From contig NZ_CP016076.1 of assembly GCF_001941625.1 (NCBI RefSeq), forward strand, positions 2,852,001 through 2,916,000: DNA of 64,000 nucleotides. Reading direction: 5' to 3'. Positions within the stretch are counted from its first letter, which is position 1; each line of letters starts with the position of its first letter. The notes below the pieces were generated by a model. That model made no database searches. It was not told the origin of the DNA and worked only from the letters and a program-made list of their open reading frames with translations. The translations under genes were made by a program, and so were the position numbers. This DNA is from Actinoalloteichus fjordicus (lineage in GTDB: Bacteria > Actinomycetota > Actinomycetes > Mycobacteriales > Pseudonocardiaceae). Below are positions 34,890 to 44,268 of this stretch, one piece after another.

Positions 34890-37267
34890 ACGCCTACCCG
34901 CCCGCCCCCCGAGGCACGGAGGTCGACGTGCTGCACGGGCGCGTCGTGCCCGATCCGTATCGGAGCCTGGAGCACGAGACCGGGGACACCGTGGAGTGGA
35001 CTGCCGCGCAGGGGCGGCTCGTCGACGCCTACTTCCGTGACTGCCGGGTGCGCAGGCGGTTCGCCGATCGGCTCGAGGAGTCGGACGTGCGACCGGAGCC
35101 CACGTCGATGCGGTTCGGCGACCGCGAGTTCCTGCCCCCGTCGGGCGACGGCGCGGACGGCGGGCTGAGAATGCGCCGTGCCGACGGGTCGGTCGTGACC
35201 GTCTGCGACCCGAGGGAGATCGATCCCGTCGGCCACCCGGTGCTGGACCGCTTCGCGCCGTCCCCCGACGGCCGCGTGGTGGCGTGTCAGCTCTCCCGGC
35301 GAGGCGTCGAGTACGGGGCGATCCTGGTGATCGACGCCGACACCGGCACGATCCTCGACGGCCCGGTCGGACCGACGCGGTACTCCTCCATCGCCTGGCT
35401 GCCCGACTGCTCCGCCTTCTTCTACGTGTCGCAGGAGCCTGCGTCCGTCGCGTCGGCGGGTACCCGCCCCGTCGTCGCACTGCACCGACTCGACAGCCGA
35501 CGCGCGGCGAGGCCCGCGCGCGGCGCGGGACTCGCCGCCCGCGAACCGACGTCGCAGGCAGGCGGCTTGGACGCGGTCCGCGTCCCCGAGAACTCCGGCG
35601 CGACCCGGCCGGGTGTCGAGACGCCGATCACGGCCGAACCGGACGTGGTGCCCGCAGGTCTCCTGGCCGCGATCACCGTGGCGACCGAGGGAGCCGCCGC
35701 GATCTCACTGCGGATCGACCGGGGCCGGTGGCTCCTGCTGCACTGCGGGTCTGCCGCAGGCGGCGGCAACCGAGTCTGGCTGGCCGACCTCGCCGATCCC
35801 ACCGCGTTCGCCGACCCCGTCCGCCCCCTGATCCGCTGCGTCACCGAGGGGATCGACGCGCGCACCCACGCCGAGATCGGACCGGACGGCCTGCTGTATC
35901 TGCTGACCACACACCGCGCGCCGAACCGGCGGTTGTGTCGTGTCGAGCCTGCGGACCCGCATCCCGAGCACTGGCGGGAGGTGGTGCCCGCGCTGCCCGA
36001 CGCGACGCTGGCCTCGGTGACCCTCCTCGAGGGCACACCCGTGCTGCTCGTCCTCCGGCTGCTGGGCGGCGCCCACGAGGCAGCCCTGCATGACCGGGCG
36101 ACCGGGCGGCGGCTCAGGACGATCACGCTGCCGGGGCCAGGTCGGGTCGGGCAGATCGTCGAGACCGGGCATCGGGAGGTCCGGTTCGTCTACACGGACT
36201 TCGTCACGCCGCCGACCCGGCTGCGCTGCGACCTCGTCACCGGCTTCTGTCTGGCGATCACCCGGCAGGCGAGCCGACCGAGTCCCGCGACGGCCGTCCG
36301 ACAGGTCCGGTATCGCTCGGCCGACGGCACCCCGGTCCGCCTGTTCCTGCTCGGCAGGACCGCCGACCTCGCGGTGCGGCCTCGTAGCCCTCTGCCCACC
36401 CTGCTCACCGCCTACGGCGGCTTCGGCATCCCCACTGTGCCCGCCTACGACCCGGAGCTGCTCGCCTGGGTGGCCGAAGGCGGCCTCGTGGCGATCGCCT
36501 GCGTGCGCGGCGGCGGTGACGAGGGTGCGGCCTGGCATCGGGCGGGGAGGTCGGAGCGGAAGCAGAACACCTTCGACGACCTCCACGCCGCCGCCGAGTG
36601 GCTGATCGCGGACGGACACACCTCGCCGGACCGGCTCGGCCTGCTGGGGTCGAGCAACGGCGGTCTCCTCGTCGGCACGGCGATCACCCAGCGCCCCGAC
36701 CTGTTCGCCGCAGGGGTCGCGCGGGGAGCGGTGCTGGACATGATCCGTTCCGAGCAGTTCGGCCTCGGCCCGCTCTGGCGCGGCGAGTACGGCAGCGTCC
36801 GTGACGAGTCCCAGTTCCTGGCGCTGCTGGCCTACTCGCCGTACCACCGGGTTCGCCCGGGCATCGGGTATCCCGCGACGCTCTTCGTCGTCGCCGACGG
36901 GGACACCAGAGTGCATCCGATGCACGCCCGCAAGACGTGTGCGGCGATGCAGCACGCGGACCCCGCAGGCAGGCCGGTCCTCTTGCGCGCCCTGCCCGAT
37001 GCCGGACATGTCGAGCACTCGCGGCACCGTGCGGCCGCCGTCGCCGCCGAGACCCTCGCCTTCCTCGCCAGGGAGACGGGTCTCCTCGGGGCGGCGGGCT
37101 TCGCCGAGGCGGCCGGGCCGGTTCGGGGGGCGGGCTCCTCGGGGGAGACGGGTCTCGCCGCATCGCCGTCCGGCCGCCCGCCCCGACGAGCCGGGGCGCA
37201 TCAGGACTCCTCGACGGGGCTTCCGTCGAGGTCGTCACACCGGAACACTAGGAGGGAAACACCATGA
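34886..37267 (+). CDS. Prolyl oligopeptidase (S9A), candidate lanthipeptide leader protease
   Basis: This 793-residue serine peptidase has an N-terminal propeller (about 60-480; note an extra Ala/Arg-rich insert around 200-250) and a C-terminal alpha/beta hydrolase domain. The nucleophile is Ser590 in GSSNGG. The Asp lies in VVADGDTRVHP and the His in DAGHVEH. The domain start AYGGFGIPTVPAY is typical of S9A enzymes. No signal peptide is present, so it is cytoplasmic. It cuts after proline; the precursor leader ends LVP. A homologous peptidase, FlaP of Kribbella flavida, matures a class III lanthipeptide. A 50-residue disordered tail follows the catalytic domain. The stop overlaps the next start. 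Confidence 0.9.
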   Translation: MNAYPPAPRGTEVDVLHGRVVPDPYRSLEHETGDTVEWTAAQGRLVDAYFRDCRVRRRFADRLEESDVRPEPTSMRFGDREFLPPSGDGADGGLRMRRADGSVVTVCDPREIDPVGHPVLDRFAPSPDGRVVACQLSRRGVEYGAILVIDADTGTILDGPVGPTRYSSIAWLPDCSAFFYVSQEPASVASAGTRPVVALHRLDSRRAARPARGAGLAAREPTSQAGGLDAVRVPENSGATRPGVETPITAEPDVVPAGLLAAITVATEGAAAISLRIDRGRWLLLHCGSAAGGGNRVWLADLADPTAFADPVRPLIRCVTEGIDARTHAEIGPDGLLYLLTTHRAPNRRLCRVEPADPHPEHWREVVPALPDATLASVTLLEGTPVLLVLRLLGGAHEAALHDRATGRRLRTITLPGPGRVGQIVETGHREVRFVYTDFVTPPTRLRCDLVTGFCLAITRQASRPSPATAVRQVRYRSADGTPVRLFLLGRTADLAVRPRSPLPTLLTAYGGFGIPTVPAYDPELLAWVAEGGLVAIACVRGGGDEGAAWHRAGRSERKQNTFDDLHAAAEWLIADGHTSPDRLGLLGSSNGGLLVGTAITQRPDLFAAGVARGAVLDMIRSEQFGLGPLWRGEYGSVRDESQFLALLAYSPYHRVRPGIGYPATLFVVADGDTRVHPMHARKTCAAMQHADPAGRPVLLRALPDAGHVEHSRHRAAAVAAETLAFLARETGLLGAAGFAEAAGPVRGAGSSGETGLAASPSGRPPRRAGAHQDSSTGLPSRSSHRNTRRETP

Positions 37268-37596
37268 ACAGTGTGCGACGCGCACTCGTCTCGACCGCGT
37301 TGGCGGGGGCCATGGCACTCGGCGGCACAGCGATCGCCTCGGCCGCTCCCGCCATCACGGCGGCGCCCGGCGCCTCGTCGGTGTCCGCTGCCGAGACGAC
37401 CGCTGCCGCCGGGTGGTTCACCGGCTACGGCTCCGGCGCGATCGAGTTCCTCGCCGTGTTCCAGGCCGAGAATCAGGCCTACCAGTGGGCCTGGATTCAC
37501 GGCGGCTTCGAGCGCTGGCAGTGCAGTGTCACCAGCACTCAGGTCACCCCGTTCCTCAACGGGTTCAACGCGCAGGTGACGGTGTACTGCTTCTGA
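37264..37596 (+). CDS. Small secreted protein in the lanthipeptide operon
   Basis: I do not recognise this 110-residue product. A signal peptide is clear (basic MNSVRRA, hydrophobic core, cleavage near ASA at about residue 27). After an Ala/Ser/Thr linker, the mature part (about residues 50-110) is compact and aromatic-rich ([24 protein letters not shown]), with two Cys (near positions 87 and 109) that could form a disulfide. GGAGGG precedes ATG, and the ATG overlaps the peptidase stop, so expression is coupled. It could be an immunity, surface-assembly or chaperone partner of the peptide (inference). Confidence 0.75.
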   Translation: MNSVRRALVSTALAGAMALGGTAIASAAPAITAAPGASSVSAAETTAAAGWFTGYGSGAIEFLAVFQAENQAYQWAWIHGGFERWQCSVTSTQVTPFLNGFNAQVTVYCF

Positions 37597-37930
37597 TCCG
37601 TCTCGATCGGAGCCTGCCCGACGAAAGGCGTCACCCGACGGGGGCGGGCGTGCCGGGCCGGTACCAGAGCGCAAGATCTCCGTAGGCGCGGCTCGGACAC
37701 CGACGGTGTGTCCGAGCCGCGTTTCGTTCGTGGTCGAGGCGGCCCCGTGCCGCCTGGTCTCGGGCCGGACGATCAGTGTGCTGCTCCAGGGCCTGGTTCG
37801 GGGCGGGTGCCCTCGATTCGTCGCCGGGCCGCGCCCGCAGCCTGCCCAGCACGGCGAGTCGCGGCCCGCAGGGCTCGGACACCGGGGTGAGCGGGGCGGC
37901 TTCCGGGCCGGGATGCGAGGATCGGGCCTC
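37597..37930. other. Intergenic region between lanthipeptide operon and hisE
   Basis: About 330 bp. It contains the operon terminator; the hisE frame is open to 37706 but reads as Arg/Pro-rich non-protein. Nothing else is seen. Confidence 0.5.
37687..37721 (+). terminator. Terminator of the lanthipeptide operon
   Basis: Perfect 14-bp stem (37687-37700 with 37708-37721), 7-nt loop, followed by TTTCGTT. It lies about 90 bp after the small secreted protein gene. Confidence 0.8.
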
Positions 37931-38194
37931 GTGAAGACGTTCGACGAGCTGTTCGCGGAACTACGTGATCGCGCCGCCACCCGTCCTGCGGGTTCCGGCA
38001 CCGTCGCCGCCCTGGATGCCGGGGTCCATGCGCAGGGCAAGAAGGTGCTGGAAGAGGCGGGCGAGGTCTGGATCGCGGCCGAGCATGAGTCCGACGAGCG
38101 ACTCGCCGAGGAGATCTCCCAGCTTCTCTACCGCCTTCAGGTGTTGATGATCGGTCGTGGGATCGACACCGCCGACGTATACCGCCACCTGTGA
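37931..38194 (+). CDS. hisE: Phosphoribosyl-ATP pyrophosphatase
   Basis: This 87-residue enzyme catalyses the second step of histidine biosynthesis, hydrolysing phosphoribosyl-ATP to phosphoribosyl-AMP. The all-alpha NTP-pyrophosphohydrolase motif is complete: [16 protein letters not shown] (EExxE) and [17 protein letters not shown] 37931 begins [11 protein letters not shown], the standard start. hisG follows 17 bp downstream, the usual actinobacterial hisE-hisG pair. Confidence 0.93.
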   Translation: MKTFDELFAELRDRAATRPAGSGTVAALDAGVHAQGKKVLEEAGEVWIAAEHESDERLAEEISQLLYRLQVLMIGRGIDTADVYRHL

Positions 38195-38211
38195 GCCGGA
38201 GGAGTCACCAC

Positions 38212-39057
38212 ATGTTGCGTGTCGCCATCCCCAACAAGGGCTCCCTCGCCGAGAAGGCGTCGGAGATGCTGGCCGAGGCGGGCTACCGCCGCAGGCCCGG
38301 CCCCAAGGACCTCACCGTGCTCGACACGGTCAACGAGGTCGAGTTCTTCTTCCTTCGACCCAAGGACATCGCCGTCTACGTCGGCTCCGGCCGACTGGAC
38401 ATGGGAATCACCGGTCGTGACCTGGCCCTGGACTCCGAGGCGCCGGTCAGGGAACGGCTGGGCCTTGGTTTCGGCGGCTCCACCTTCCGGTACGCCGCGC
38501 CCGCAGGCCGAGAGTGGACGGTCGCCGACCTCGCGGGAAGGCGGATCGCCACCTCCTATCCTCGGCTGGTCCGCAGCGACCTCCTTCGGCACGGCGTGGA
38601 GGCCGAGGTCATCCGCCTGGAAGGCGCGGTGGAGATCTCGGTGCAGCTCGACGTCGCCGACGCGGTCGCCGACGTCGTGGAGTCGGGTGTCACCCTGCGC
38701 CAGCACGGCCTGGTGGCCTTCGGCGCCCCGATCTGCGTCTCCGAGGCGGTACTGCTGGAAGGCGTGGACGCCGAGGACAACCCGGCCAGGGCGCAGCTCG
38801 CCGCCCGGCTGCAGGGTGTGGTGATCGCGCAGCAGTATCTGATGCTCGACTACAACTGCCCGGCGGCGCTGCTGCCGGAGGCGATCCACGTCGCTCCCGG
38901 CCTGGAGTCGCCGACGGTCTCCACGCTGGCCGAACAGGACTGGAACGCGGTACGCGTGATGGTGCCCAGGAAGCAGGCCAACGAGGTGATGGATCAGCTC
39001 GCCGTCCTCGGTGCCAAGGCGATCCTCGCCTCGGACATCCGCTTCTGTCGGCTGTGA
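38212..39057 (+). CDS. hisG: ATP phosphoribosyltransferase (long form)
   Basis: This 281-residue HisG performs the committed step of histidine biosynthesis and is feedback-inhibited by histidine through its C-terminal ACT-like domain (about 208-281). The catalytic half starts [14 protein letters not shown], with [12 protein letters not shown] and the PRPP-binding segment [19 protein letters not shown]. The long form acts as a hexamer without HisZ. GGAGGAG stands before ATG 38212. Confidence 0.95.
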   Translation: MLRVAIPNKGSLAEKASEMLAEAGYRRRPGPKDLTVLDTVNEVEFFFLRPKDIAVYVGSGRLDMGITGRDLALDSEAPVRERLGLGFGGSTFRYAAPAGREWTVADLAGRRIATSYPRLVRSDLLRHGVEAEVIRLEGAVEISVQLDVADAVADVVESGVTLRQHGLVAFGAPICVSEAVLLEGVDAEDNPARAQLAARLQGVVIAQQYLMLDYNCPAALLPEAIHVAPGLESPTVSTLAEQDWNAVRVMVPRKQANEVMDQLAVLGAKAILASDIRFCRL

Positions 39058-39173
39058 CGACGCGCCCCGCGCTCCGACCGGGCGCGGGCGGTGCTCCGCT
39101 CACCTCCGGTGGGCACGCACCGCTTGCGGAAGGCTGACGCCGCACCGTCGAGCGAAGTCATGCCGGGCGGACC

Positions 39174-39210
39174 GGCCGTGACCAGGTCGTACTCGGACCT
39201 GGTCACGGCC
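39174..39210. terminator. Bidirectional terminator between hisG and adenosine deaminase
   Basis: Perfect 15-bp inverted repeat (39174-39188 with 39196-39210), 7-nt loop, between two convergent genes. Confidence 0.85.
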
Positions 39211-39223
39211 TGCGTCGTTCAGA

Positions 39224-40258
39224 TCAGATCTCGCCTGCCTGCCAGCGGGCGACCACCGCGCCGATCTCCGCGTGCAGGGCGGCCTTGCGCTCCGCAGGCA
39301 GGAAGGACGCGGTGACGCCGTTGCGGGCCAGCAGCGCGAGCTGTTCCGGGGCCAGACCGATCTCGTGCGCGGTGCGGTACTCGTTGGTCAGGTCGGTGCC
39401 GAACATCGGCGGGTCGTCGGAGTTGAGCGTGACGAAGACGCCCTCGGCGAGCATCTGCGGCAGCGGGTGCTCCGCTGCGGTCGCGACCATGCGGGTCGCG
39501 ACGTTCGAGGTCGGCGAGACGTCGACCGGGAGCTGCGTGTCGCGCAGGTAGGCGACCAGTTCCGGGTCCTGCATACTCCCGATGCCGTGTCCGATGCGCT
39601 CGGCGTGCAGGGTGCGGATGGCCGACCAGACGCGGTCCGGGCCGTGCGTCTCGCCCGCGTGCGGGAGGCTGTGCAGCCCGGCTGCCCTCGCCTTGGCGAA
39701 GATGTCGACGAACGGGTCTCGCTCGACCTCGATGCCGCCGACGCCGAAACCGATCACGGAGTCCGGACCGACGTCGAGGACCTCCTTGAGCGTCTGCTCG
39801 CCCGCCTCGACGCCGTAGTGACCCGGGAAGTCGGGAATCCAGGTCAGCGTGATCCCGTGCTCCTGCTCGGCCTGTCTGCGCCCCGCCTCGATCCCCGCGA
39901 AGACGACCTCGGCGGGCACGTCGCGCTCCAGATGGTTGAGCAGGCTGAGATGGACCTCGGCGTGCCGGACGTTCTGGCGGGCGAGGTTGCGCGCGGTCTC
40001 CAACGTGAGCAGCGCGAAGTCCTCCTCGTCCCGCAGCGCCTGCACCGACGTCAGGTACACGTCGATGAAGTGCGGGAAGTCGCGGAACGCGTACCACTCG
40101 CGCAACGCGTCCAGGGTGGCGGGCACGGCGGGCAGGTCGTGTTTGCGCGCCAGCGTCAGCAGGGTGGTCGGGGCGATCGAGCCCTCGAGGTGGACGTGGA
40201 GTTCGACCTTGGGCAGCGCGTCGATCAAGGTGTGGACGGAGCGGGTGGACTCGGGCAT
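39224..40258 (-). CDS. add: Adenosine deaminase
   Basis: This 344-residue metal-dependent deaminase converts adenosine (and deoxyadenosine) to inosine in purine salvage. The zinc ligands HVHLEGS are at the N-terminus. The catalytic HAGETHG and the SDDPPMFGTD end motif are intact. The segment RIGHGIGSMQ carries a further His. AGGGAG precedes ATG 40258. It is single-gene, ending at the shared terminator with hisG. Close homologues may use other aminodeoxy nucleosides, but nothing indicates this here. Confidence 0.93.
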   Translation of the reverse strand: MPESTRSVHTLIDALPKVELHVHLEGSIAPTTLLTLARKHDLPAVPATLDALREWYAFRDFPHFIDVYLTSVQALRDEEDFALLTLETARNLARQNVRHAEVHLSLLNHLERDVPAEVVFAGIEAGRRQAEQEHGITLTWIPDFPGHYGVEAGEQTLKEVLDVGPDSVIGFGVGGIEVERDPFVDIFAKARAAGLHSLPHAGETHGPDRVWSAIRTLHAERIGHGIGSMQDPELVAYLRDTQLPVDVSPTSNVATRMVATAAEHPLPQMLAEGVFVTLNSDDPPMFGTDLTNEYRTAHEIGLAPEQLALLARNGVTASFLPAERKAALHAEIGAVVARWQAGEI

Positions 40259-40787
40259 GACGAAGCTCCCTGACCGGGTGGGGGTGGAGTGAGTGTCTGC
40301 GAGACGAGCGGCGCGACGAACGGCCTGCTCGTCGCCGGTTCAGGGTGCGAGGTCTCCGCGTTCGTGATCCTCCCCGTACAGGGGCAGAGGAGGCGGCTCG
40401 GGGAACGGACGCATGCCCCGCACTGTAGCCGGCCGGTCTGTCTCGTGTCACTCGTCTTCGGAGATCGCGCGAGCGGCGTCCGGGGAGTCTGCCTGCCCCC
40501 GAGGCGATCTCGGCGGGCGGCAGGCTTCGGCGGGACGGTGTGGCCGACGGGCGCCGACCTGCCTGCCGACGTCTGGCGGCGGCACGGAGTCCGGCCGGCG
40601 ACGAGCACGCGCCGGTATCGGAGCAGCCGCGCAGTCCGCTTCGAGGGCCGCTCGCGGCGGCGGAGATCGAGCATGCCGATCCGTGCGGCGTCGCTCGTCG
40701 TCGCGGTCGTCGTGCGGGATGCGGCGCCGTCGCCCCCTCGCGCGAGACTCGGTCTCCCCGCCATGTCGACCGAGCAAGGACAACGTG
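40259..40787. other. Intergenic region between adenosine deaminase and ABM monooxygenase
   Basis: About 530 bp with no supported gene. Long open frames across it are shadows of GC-rich DNA. Some short GC palindromes are present, but no clear terminator. Confidence 0.4.
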
Positions 40788-41099
40788 ATGATCCTCGAAG
40801 CCGCCACCCTCGACGTGATCCCCGACCGCGAGGCCGAGTTCGAACTCGCCTTCGCCCAGGCGCGACCGCTCATCTCCGCGTCGCCGGGCTTCCTCGGCCT
40901 CGATCTGAGCCGATGTCTGGAGCAGCCGGGGCGCTACCTGCTGCTCGTCCGGTGGGCCACCTTGGAGGATCACACGGTCGGCTTCCGGCAGGGGCCGGAC
41001 TACCCGAGGTGGCGCGAGCTGCTGCACCACTTCTACGACCCGTTCCCCACCGTCGAGCACTACGCGTCGGTGCTGCCCGACGTGGCGGCTGTCCACTGA
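40788..41099 (+). CDS. Antibiotic biosynthesis monooxygenase (ABM) domain protein
   Basis: This 103-residue ferredoxin-like alpha+beta barrel protein starts MILEAATLDVIPDREAEFE. The family core SPGFLGLDLSRCLEQPGRYLLLVRW is clear. AAGGA lies 7 nt before ATG 40788; GTG 40785 is an adjacent alternative. Relatives include cofactor-free monooxygenases and heme-handling or housekeeping proteins, so the reaction cannot be assigned. It is not part of an operon here. Confidence 0.82.
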   Translation: MILEAATLDVIPDREAEFELAFAQARPLISASPGFLGLDLSRCLEQPGRYLLLVRWATLEDHTVGFRQGPDYPRWRELLHHFYDPFPTVEHYASVLPDVAAVH

Positions 41100-41194
41100 C
41101 ACCCGAGCTGACATCCGAGGCGTCCTCGCGGTGGGCGCCTCGGCTCGGCGGCGTGATCGCGGCAGGTCGTCCGCCGGACGGATGCAGGCCGAGG

Positions 41195-43180
41195 TCAGAG
41201 TCGGCTCGCCGGGTCCCGACCTCGATCGGTACGGAAGATCGACACCAGCACCCGGAGCACGAGCACCGACGCGATGACGAGCAGGCAGTAGCCGAACACG
41301 GCATACAGCGACAGTTCGCTCCCCAACACCTGCGGCCCGCCCTGCAGTCCGAGCAGCATCACCGCGATCAGGCCGCTGGTGATGCCGAGCAGGGTCAAGA
41401 GGACCTGGTGCACCAGACCGGTGGCGAAGCGGCGATCCCGCTCGTCGGCGAACAGCCGCACGTTGATGCTCAGCCTGCCCTGCTCCAGCGAATCGGAGAT
41501 CCGGTCCAGGCGCCGGGGCAGTCTGCGCAGCATGGGCAGCATGGCGAGCAGCTCGCCCTTGACCGTCTCCCGAACCGAGCCTGCGGTGCCCTGGGAGGCC
41601 AGCGCCTGCTCCCCGAAGGTCCGTGCCTCGGCGACCAGGTCGAACCGGGGCAGCAGGACCTGCAGGGTGCCTTCGAGGGTGCCCAGCGCCCGCGCCACGG
41701 CGGCGAGCTGCGGCGGCACCGCGAGGCCGTGGCGCGACACGATGCCGAAGAGGTCGACGAACATCTGGGCGGACGGCGTCATGCCCGCGCTGAGATGGCG
41801 GGCCATGAACTGGCCGAGTGCTCGCTCCAGCCGCTGTTCGTCCACGTCGTCGGGACGTTCCACCACCGCCAGCAGCGCGTCGGCCACCATCGAGGCGTTG
41901 CCCGCGTTCAACCCGAGCAGCAGCTGGGCCAGCGAGTCCTTGGTGAGGCCGTCGAGCCTGCCCACCGAGCCGAAGTCCAGCAGCCCGATTCGGCCTGTCT
42001 CGGTCACCATGACGTTGCCCGGATGCGGGTCGGCGTGGAACACCCCGTCGAACATGATCTGCCGCAGCACGCAGTGCAGCAGCGAGCGAGCCAGTTCGGC
42101 ACGGTCCCACCCCGCCTCGTCGACCATCGAGCCCGATCGCCGCAGCGACCGGCCGGGCAGCCGGTCCATCACCAGTACCCGCTCGCCGGACAGCTCCTCG
42201 TGCGGGACCGGGTACAGCACGCTCGTGTCGGCTCGGAGCCGAGCGGCCGCGCCCACCGCCGCCATGTTGCCCGCCTCGATGCGGAAGTCCAGCTCCTCGC
42301 GCAGCGCCTCGGCGAAACCCTCGGTCAGCTCCGCGACCCCCAGCGACCGACCCCAGCGAGTGCCGTTCTGGAGCGAACGGCCCAGTCGGGTGACGATGTC
42401 GAGATCCCGCTCCACCGTGGTCCTGATGCCCGGTCGCTGGACCTTGACGATCACTTCCTCGCCGGTGCGCAGCCGAGCCACGTACACCTGCGCGATCGAC
42501 GCCGCCGCGAGCGGCTCCTGGTCGAACTCGGCGAAGACCTCCTGGACCGGTCTGCCCAGCTCGGCGACCAGAACCTCCTCGACCTGCTCCCACGGCGCCG
42601 CGCTCGCCCGGTCCTGCAGGCCTGCCAGCTCCTCGACGAACTCCGGCGGGAGGAGATCCTGCCGAGTCGACAGCACCTGGCCTAGCTTGATGAAGGTGAC
42701 CCCGCCCTCGTCGAGGGCGGCGCGCAGCGAGCGGGCCAGCCGCTGCCTGCCGCCCACCGAGGACGGTGCGGCCTCACCGCGACCGCGCAGATACGGGCCC
42801 AGTCCATGTCGGACGGCGATCGTGCTCAGGCGGGTGTAACGGCTGGTTCTGGCGATACGCCGCCGCAGCGCGGGCAGCCACTCCATCACTCGGGGCACCG
42901 AACCGCTCGGCACGAACGCCTCGGCCAGCACGAGGAAGATCATTGCGGCCAGCACGGCACAGGCGGTCGCGAGGACGAGCAGGAGCAACGCCACGCCCTC
43001 ACCCTGCTCGAGCGAGGAGCCCACGATCAGACTCACCAGCGGGCCGCCGATGGTCAGCGCGAGCAGCCCGGCCGCCACCGCGCGGAACCGACTGAAGCGA
43101 ATACCGAGGAGGCGACGCGCCATCGTGCCGAACAAGAAGACCAGTCCGATGAACGTCACCGCCGCCACGATGGCGAGCAT
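41195..43180 (-). CDS. ABC1/UbiB-family atypical kinase-like membrane protein (AarF)
   Basis: This 661-residue protein has 3-4 N-terminal TM segments (residues about 1-120), the ABC1 domain and two C-terminal TM segments. Family motifs are FIKLGQVLSTRQDLLP (KxGQ), AAASIAQVYVA (Ala-rich loop), ADPHPGNV and DFGSVGR. UbiB proteins bind ATP and support isoprenoid-quinone synthesis or transport; the exact role in actinomycetes is unclear. The long N-terminal TM region marks the actinobacterial subtype. GAGAGGGG precedes ATG 43180; the frame is open upstream to 43267 without signal. Confidence 0.87.
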   Translation of the reverse strand: MLAIVAAVTFIGLVFLFGTMARRLLGIRFSRFRAVAAGLLALTIGGPLVSLIVGSSLEQGEGVALLLLVLATACAVLAAMIFLVLAEAFVPSGSVPRVMEWLPALRRRIARTSRYTRLSTIAVRHGLGPYLRGRGEAAPSSVGGRQRLARSLRAALDEGGVTFIKLGQVLSTRQDLLPPEFVEELAGLQDRASAAPWEQVEEVLVAELGRPVQEVFAEFDQEPLAAASIAQVYVARLRTGEEVIVKVQRPGIRTTVERDLDIVTRLGRSLQNGTRWGRSLGVAELTEGFAEALREELDFRIEAGNMAAVGAAARLRADTSVLYPVPHEELSGERVLVMDRLPGRSLRRSGSMVDEAGWDRAELARSLLHCVLRQIMFDGVFHADPHPGNVMVTETGRIGLLDFGSVGRLDGLTKDSLAQLLLGLNAGNASMVADALLAVVERPDDVDEQRLERALGQFMARHLSAGMTPSAQMFVDLFGIVSRHGLAVPPQLAAVARALGTLEGTLQVLLPRFDLVAEARTFGEQALASQGTAGSVRETVKGELLAMLPMLRRLPRRLDRISDSLEQGRLSINVRLFADERDRRFATGLVHQVLLTLLGITSGLIAVMLLGLQGGPQVLGSELSLYAVFGYCLLVIASVLVLRVLVSIFRTDRGRDPASRL

Positions 43181-43361
43181 GAGTACCCCTCTCGACGACA
43201 CGTGAGACCCGTGAGATCGATCCGCTCTGTCCGTCGAGGCAACGACCCTCCGGTCGAGCCGCGCCACGGGCCGGAGCTGCCCGGCACCTCGACGCGGTCT
43301 GCCAGCCGCCGAACCCGGCAGGCATGCGCGGCCGCTCGCCGAGCCCGCCCGCAGCCGGAGG

Positions 43362-44255
43362 TCAGTCGGCGCGGTCCAACGGGGTCTCGTCGGGTGCGAT
43401 CGGCTCCGGCCAGCCGGGATAGGTCGGGGGAGTCCCGCCGAACTCAGGACAGAACGCCTGATGATCGCACCAGTCGCACAGCCTGCTGCGGTTGGGGCGG
43501 AAGTCGCCGGTACGACCGGCGCGCAGAATGGCCTGCCAGATCGCGTCGAGGGTGCGCTCGAAGCGGCGCAGCTCGGCCTCGTCGGGCGTGTAGGACAGGG
43601 ACTGCCGATCGGCCAGGTACATCAGCCGGAGCTGGCGGGGCACCACGCCGCGCAGCCGCCACAGGGCCAGGGCGTAGAACTTCATCTGGAAGAGGGCCTT
43701 GCCCTCGCCGATCGCACGCGGCGCCGCGCCGGTCTTGTAGTCCACCACCCGGATCTCGCCGGTCGGGGCGACGTCGATGCGGTCGATGTAGCCGCGCAGC
43801 AGCACGCCGGAGTCGAGTTCGGTCTCCACCAGCAGCTCACAGGCCTCCGGCTCCAGCCGTCGCGGGTCCTCGAGTTCGAAGTAGCCCGCCAGCAGCCGTC
43901 GCGCCGAACCGAGCCACTCCGCGAGCGCGGGATCGTCCGGCCCGGTGAACAACGCGGTCCAGGCAGGCTGATCGGCGGACAGCTCCTGCCAGCAGGGCTC
44001 GAGCAGGGCCTCGGCGCGTTCTGGCAGCCGCTCGTCGATCGGCAGCGCGAAGAGCCGTTCCAGGACGGCGTGGACGACCGTTCCTCGGACCTGTGCCTTC
44101 GTCGGCTTCTCCGGGAGCCGATCGACCGCCCGGAAGCGATACAGCAGGGGACACTGCTTGAAGTCGCCTGCCCGAGAGGGCGACAGCGCAGGTCTCCTGA
44201 CGGTGCCCGTGGAACGTCGGCCCGCGTCGATGCTCGTGCCCGCCGTGTCGGTCAT
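43362..44255 (-). CDS. RecB-like PD-(D/E)XK nuclease with predicted Fe-S cluster
   Basis: This 297-residue protein of the RecB/Cas4-like exonuclease family corresponds to the actinobacterial gene kept next to the proteasome locus (Rv2119-like). The N-terminal Cys (QCPLLYRF) and the C-terminal C-x2-C-x5-C cluster (CDWCDHQAFC) together can hold a 4Fe-4S cluster, as in AddB. The nuclease core includes GYIDRIDV and VVDYKTG (catalytic Asp and Lys). ATG 44255 is favoured over GTG 44264 because a TAGGGT -10 element lies exactly 7 nt upstream of it. Confidence 0.88.
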   Translation of the reverse strand: MTDTAGTSIDAGRRSTGTVRRPALSPSRAGDFKQCPLLYRFRAVDRLPEKPTKAQVRGTVVHAVLERLFALPIDERLPERAEALLEPCWQELSADQPAWTALFTGPDDPALAEWLGSARRLLAGYFELEDPRRLEPEACELLVETELDSGVLLRGYIDRIDVAPTGEIRVVDYKTGAAPRAIGEGKALFQMKFYALALWRLRGVVPRQLRLMYLADRQSLSYTPDEAELRRFERTLDAIWQAILRAGRTGDFRPNRSRLCDWCDHQAFCPEFGGTPPTYPGWPEPIAPDETPLDRAD

Positions 44256-44262
44256 GCAGCGC

Positions 44263-44268
44263 ACCCTA
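44263..44268 (-). promoter_or_regulatory. -10 element of a leaderless recB-like transcript
   Basis: TAGGGT on the minus strand, 7 nt before ATG 44255. This puts the expected transcription start at or within 1-2 nt of the start codon, and no separate ribosome site is present. Confidence 0.6.

Noticed and set aside
33180-35480. 766-residue minus-strand open frame
   Set aside because: Antisense to the MFS and peptidase genes; repeats of the exporter tail explain its odd composition.
39219-42593. 1124-residue minus-strand open frame
   Set aside because: It is an out-of-frame shadow covering adenosine deaminase and the AarF gene; composition is Arg/Gly/Pro noise with no domain or start signal.
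40289-42685. 798-residue plus-strand open frame
   Set aside because: Antisense to the AarF/UbiB gene and the non-coding stretch; no domain, and the real ABM gene lies in another frame inside it.
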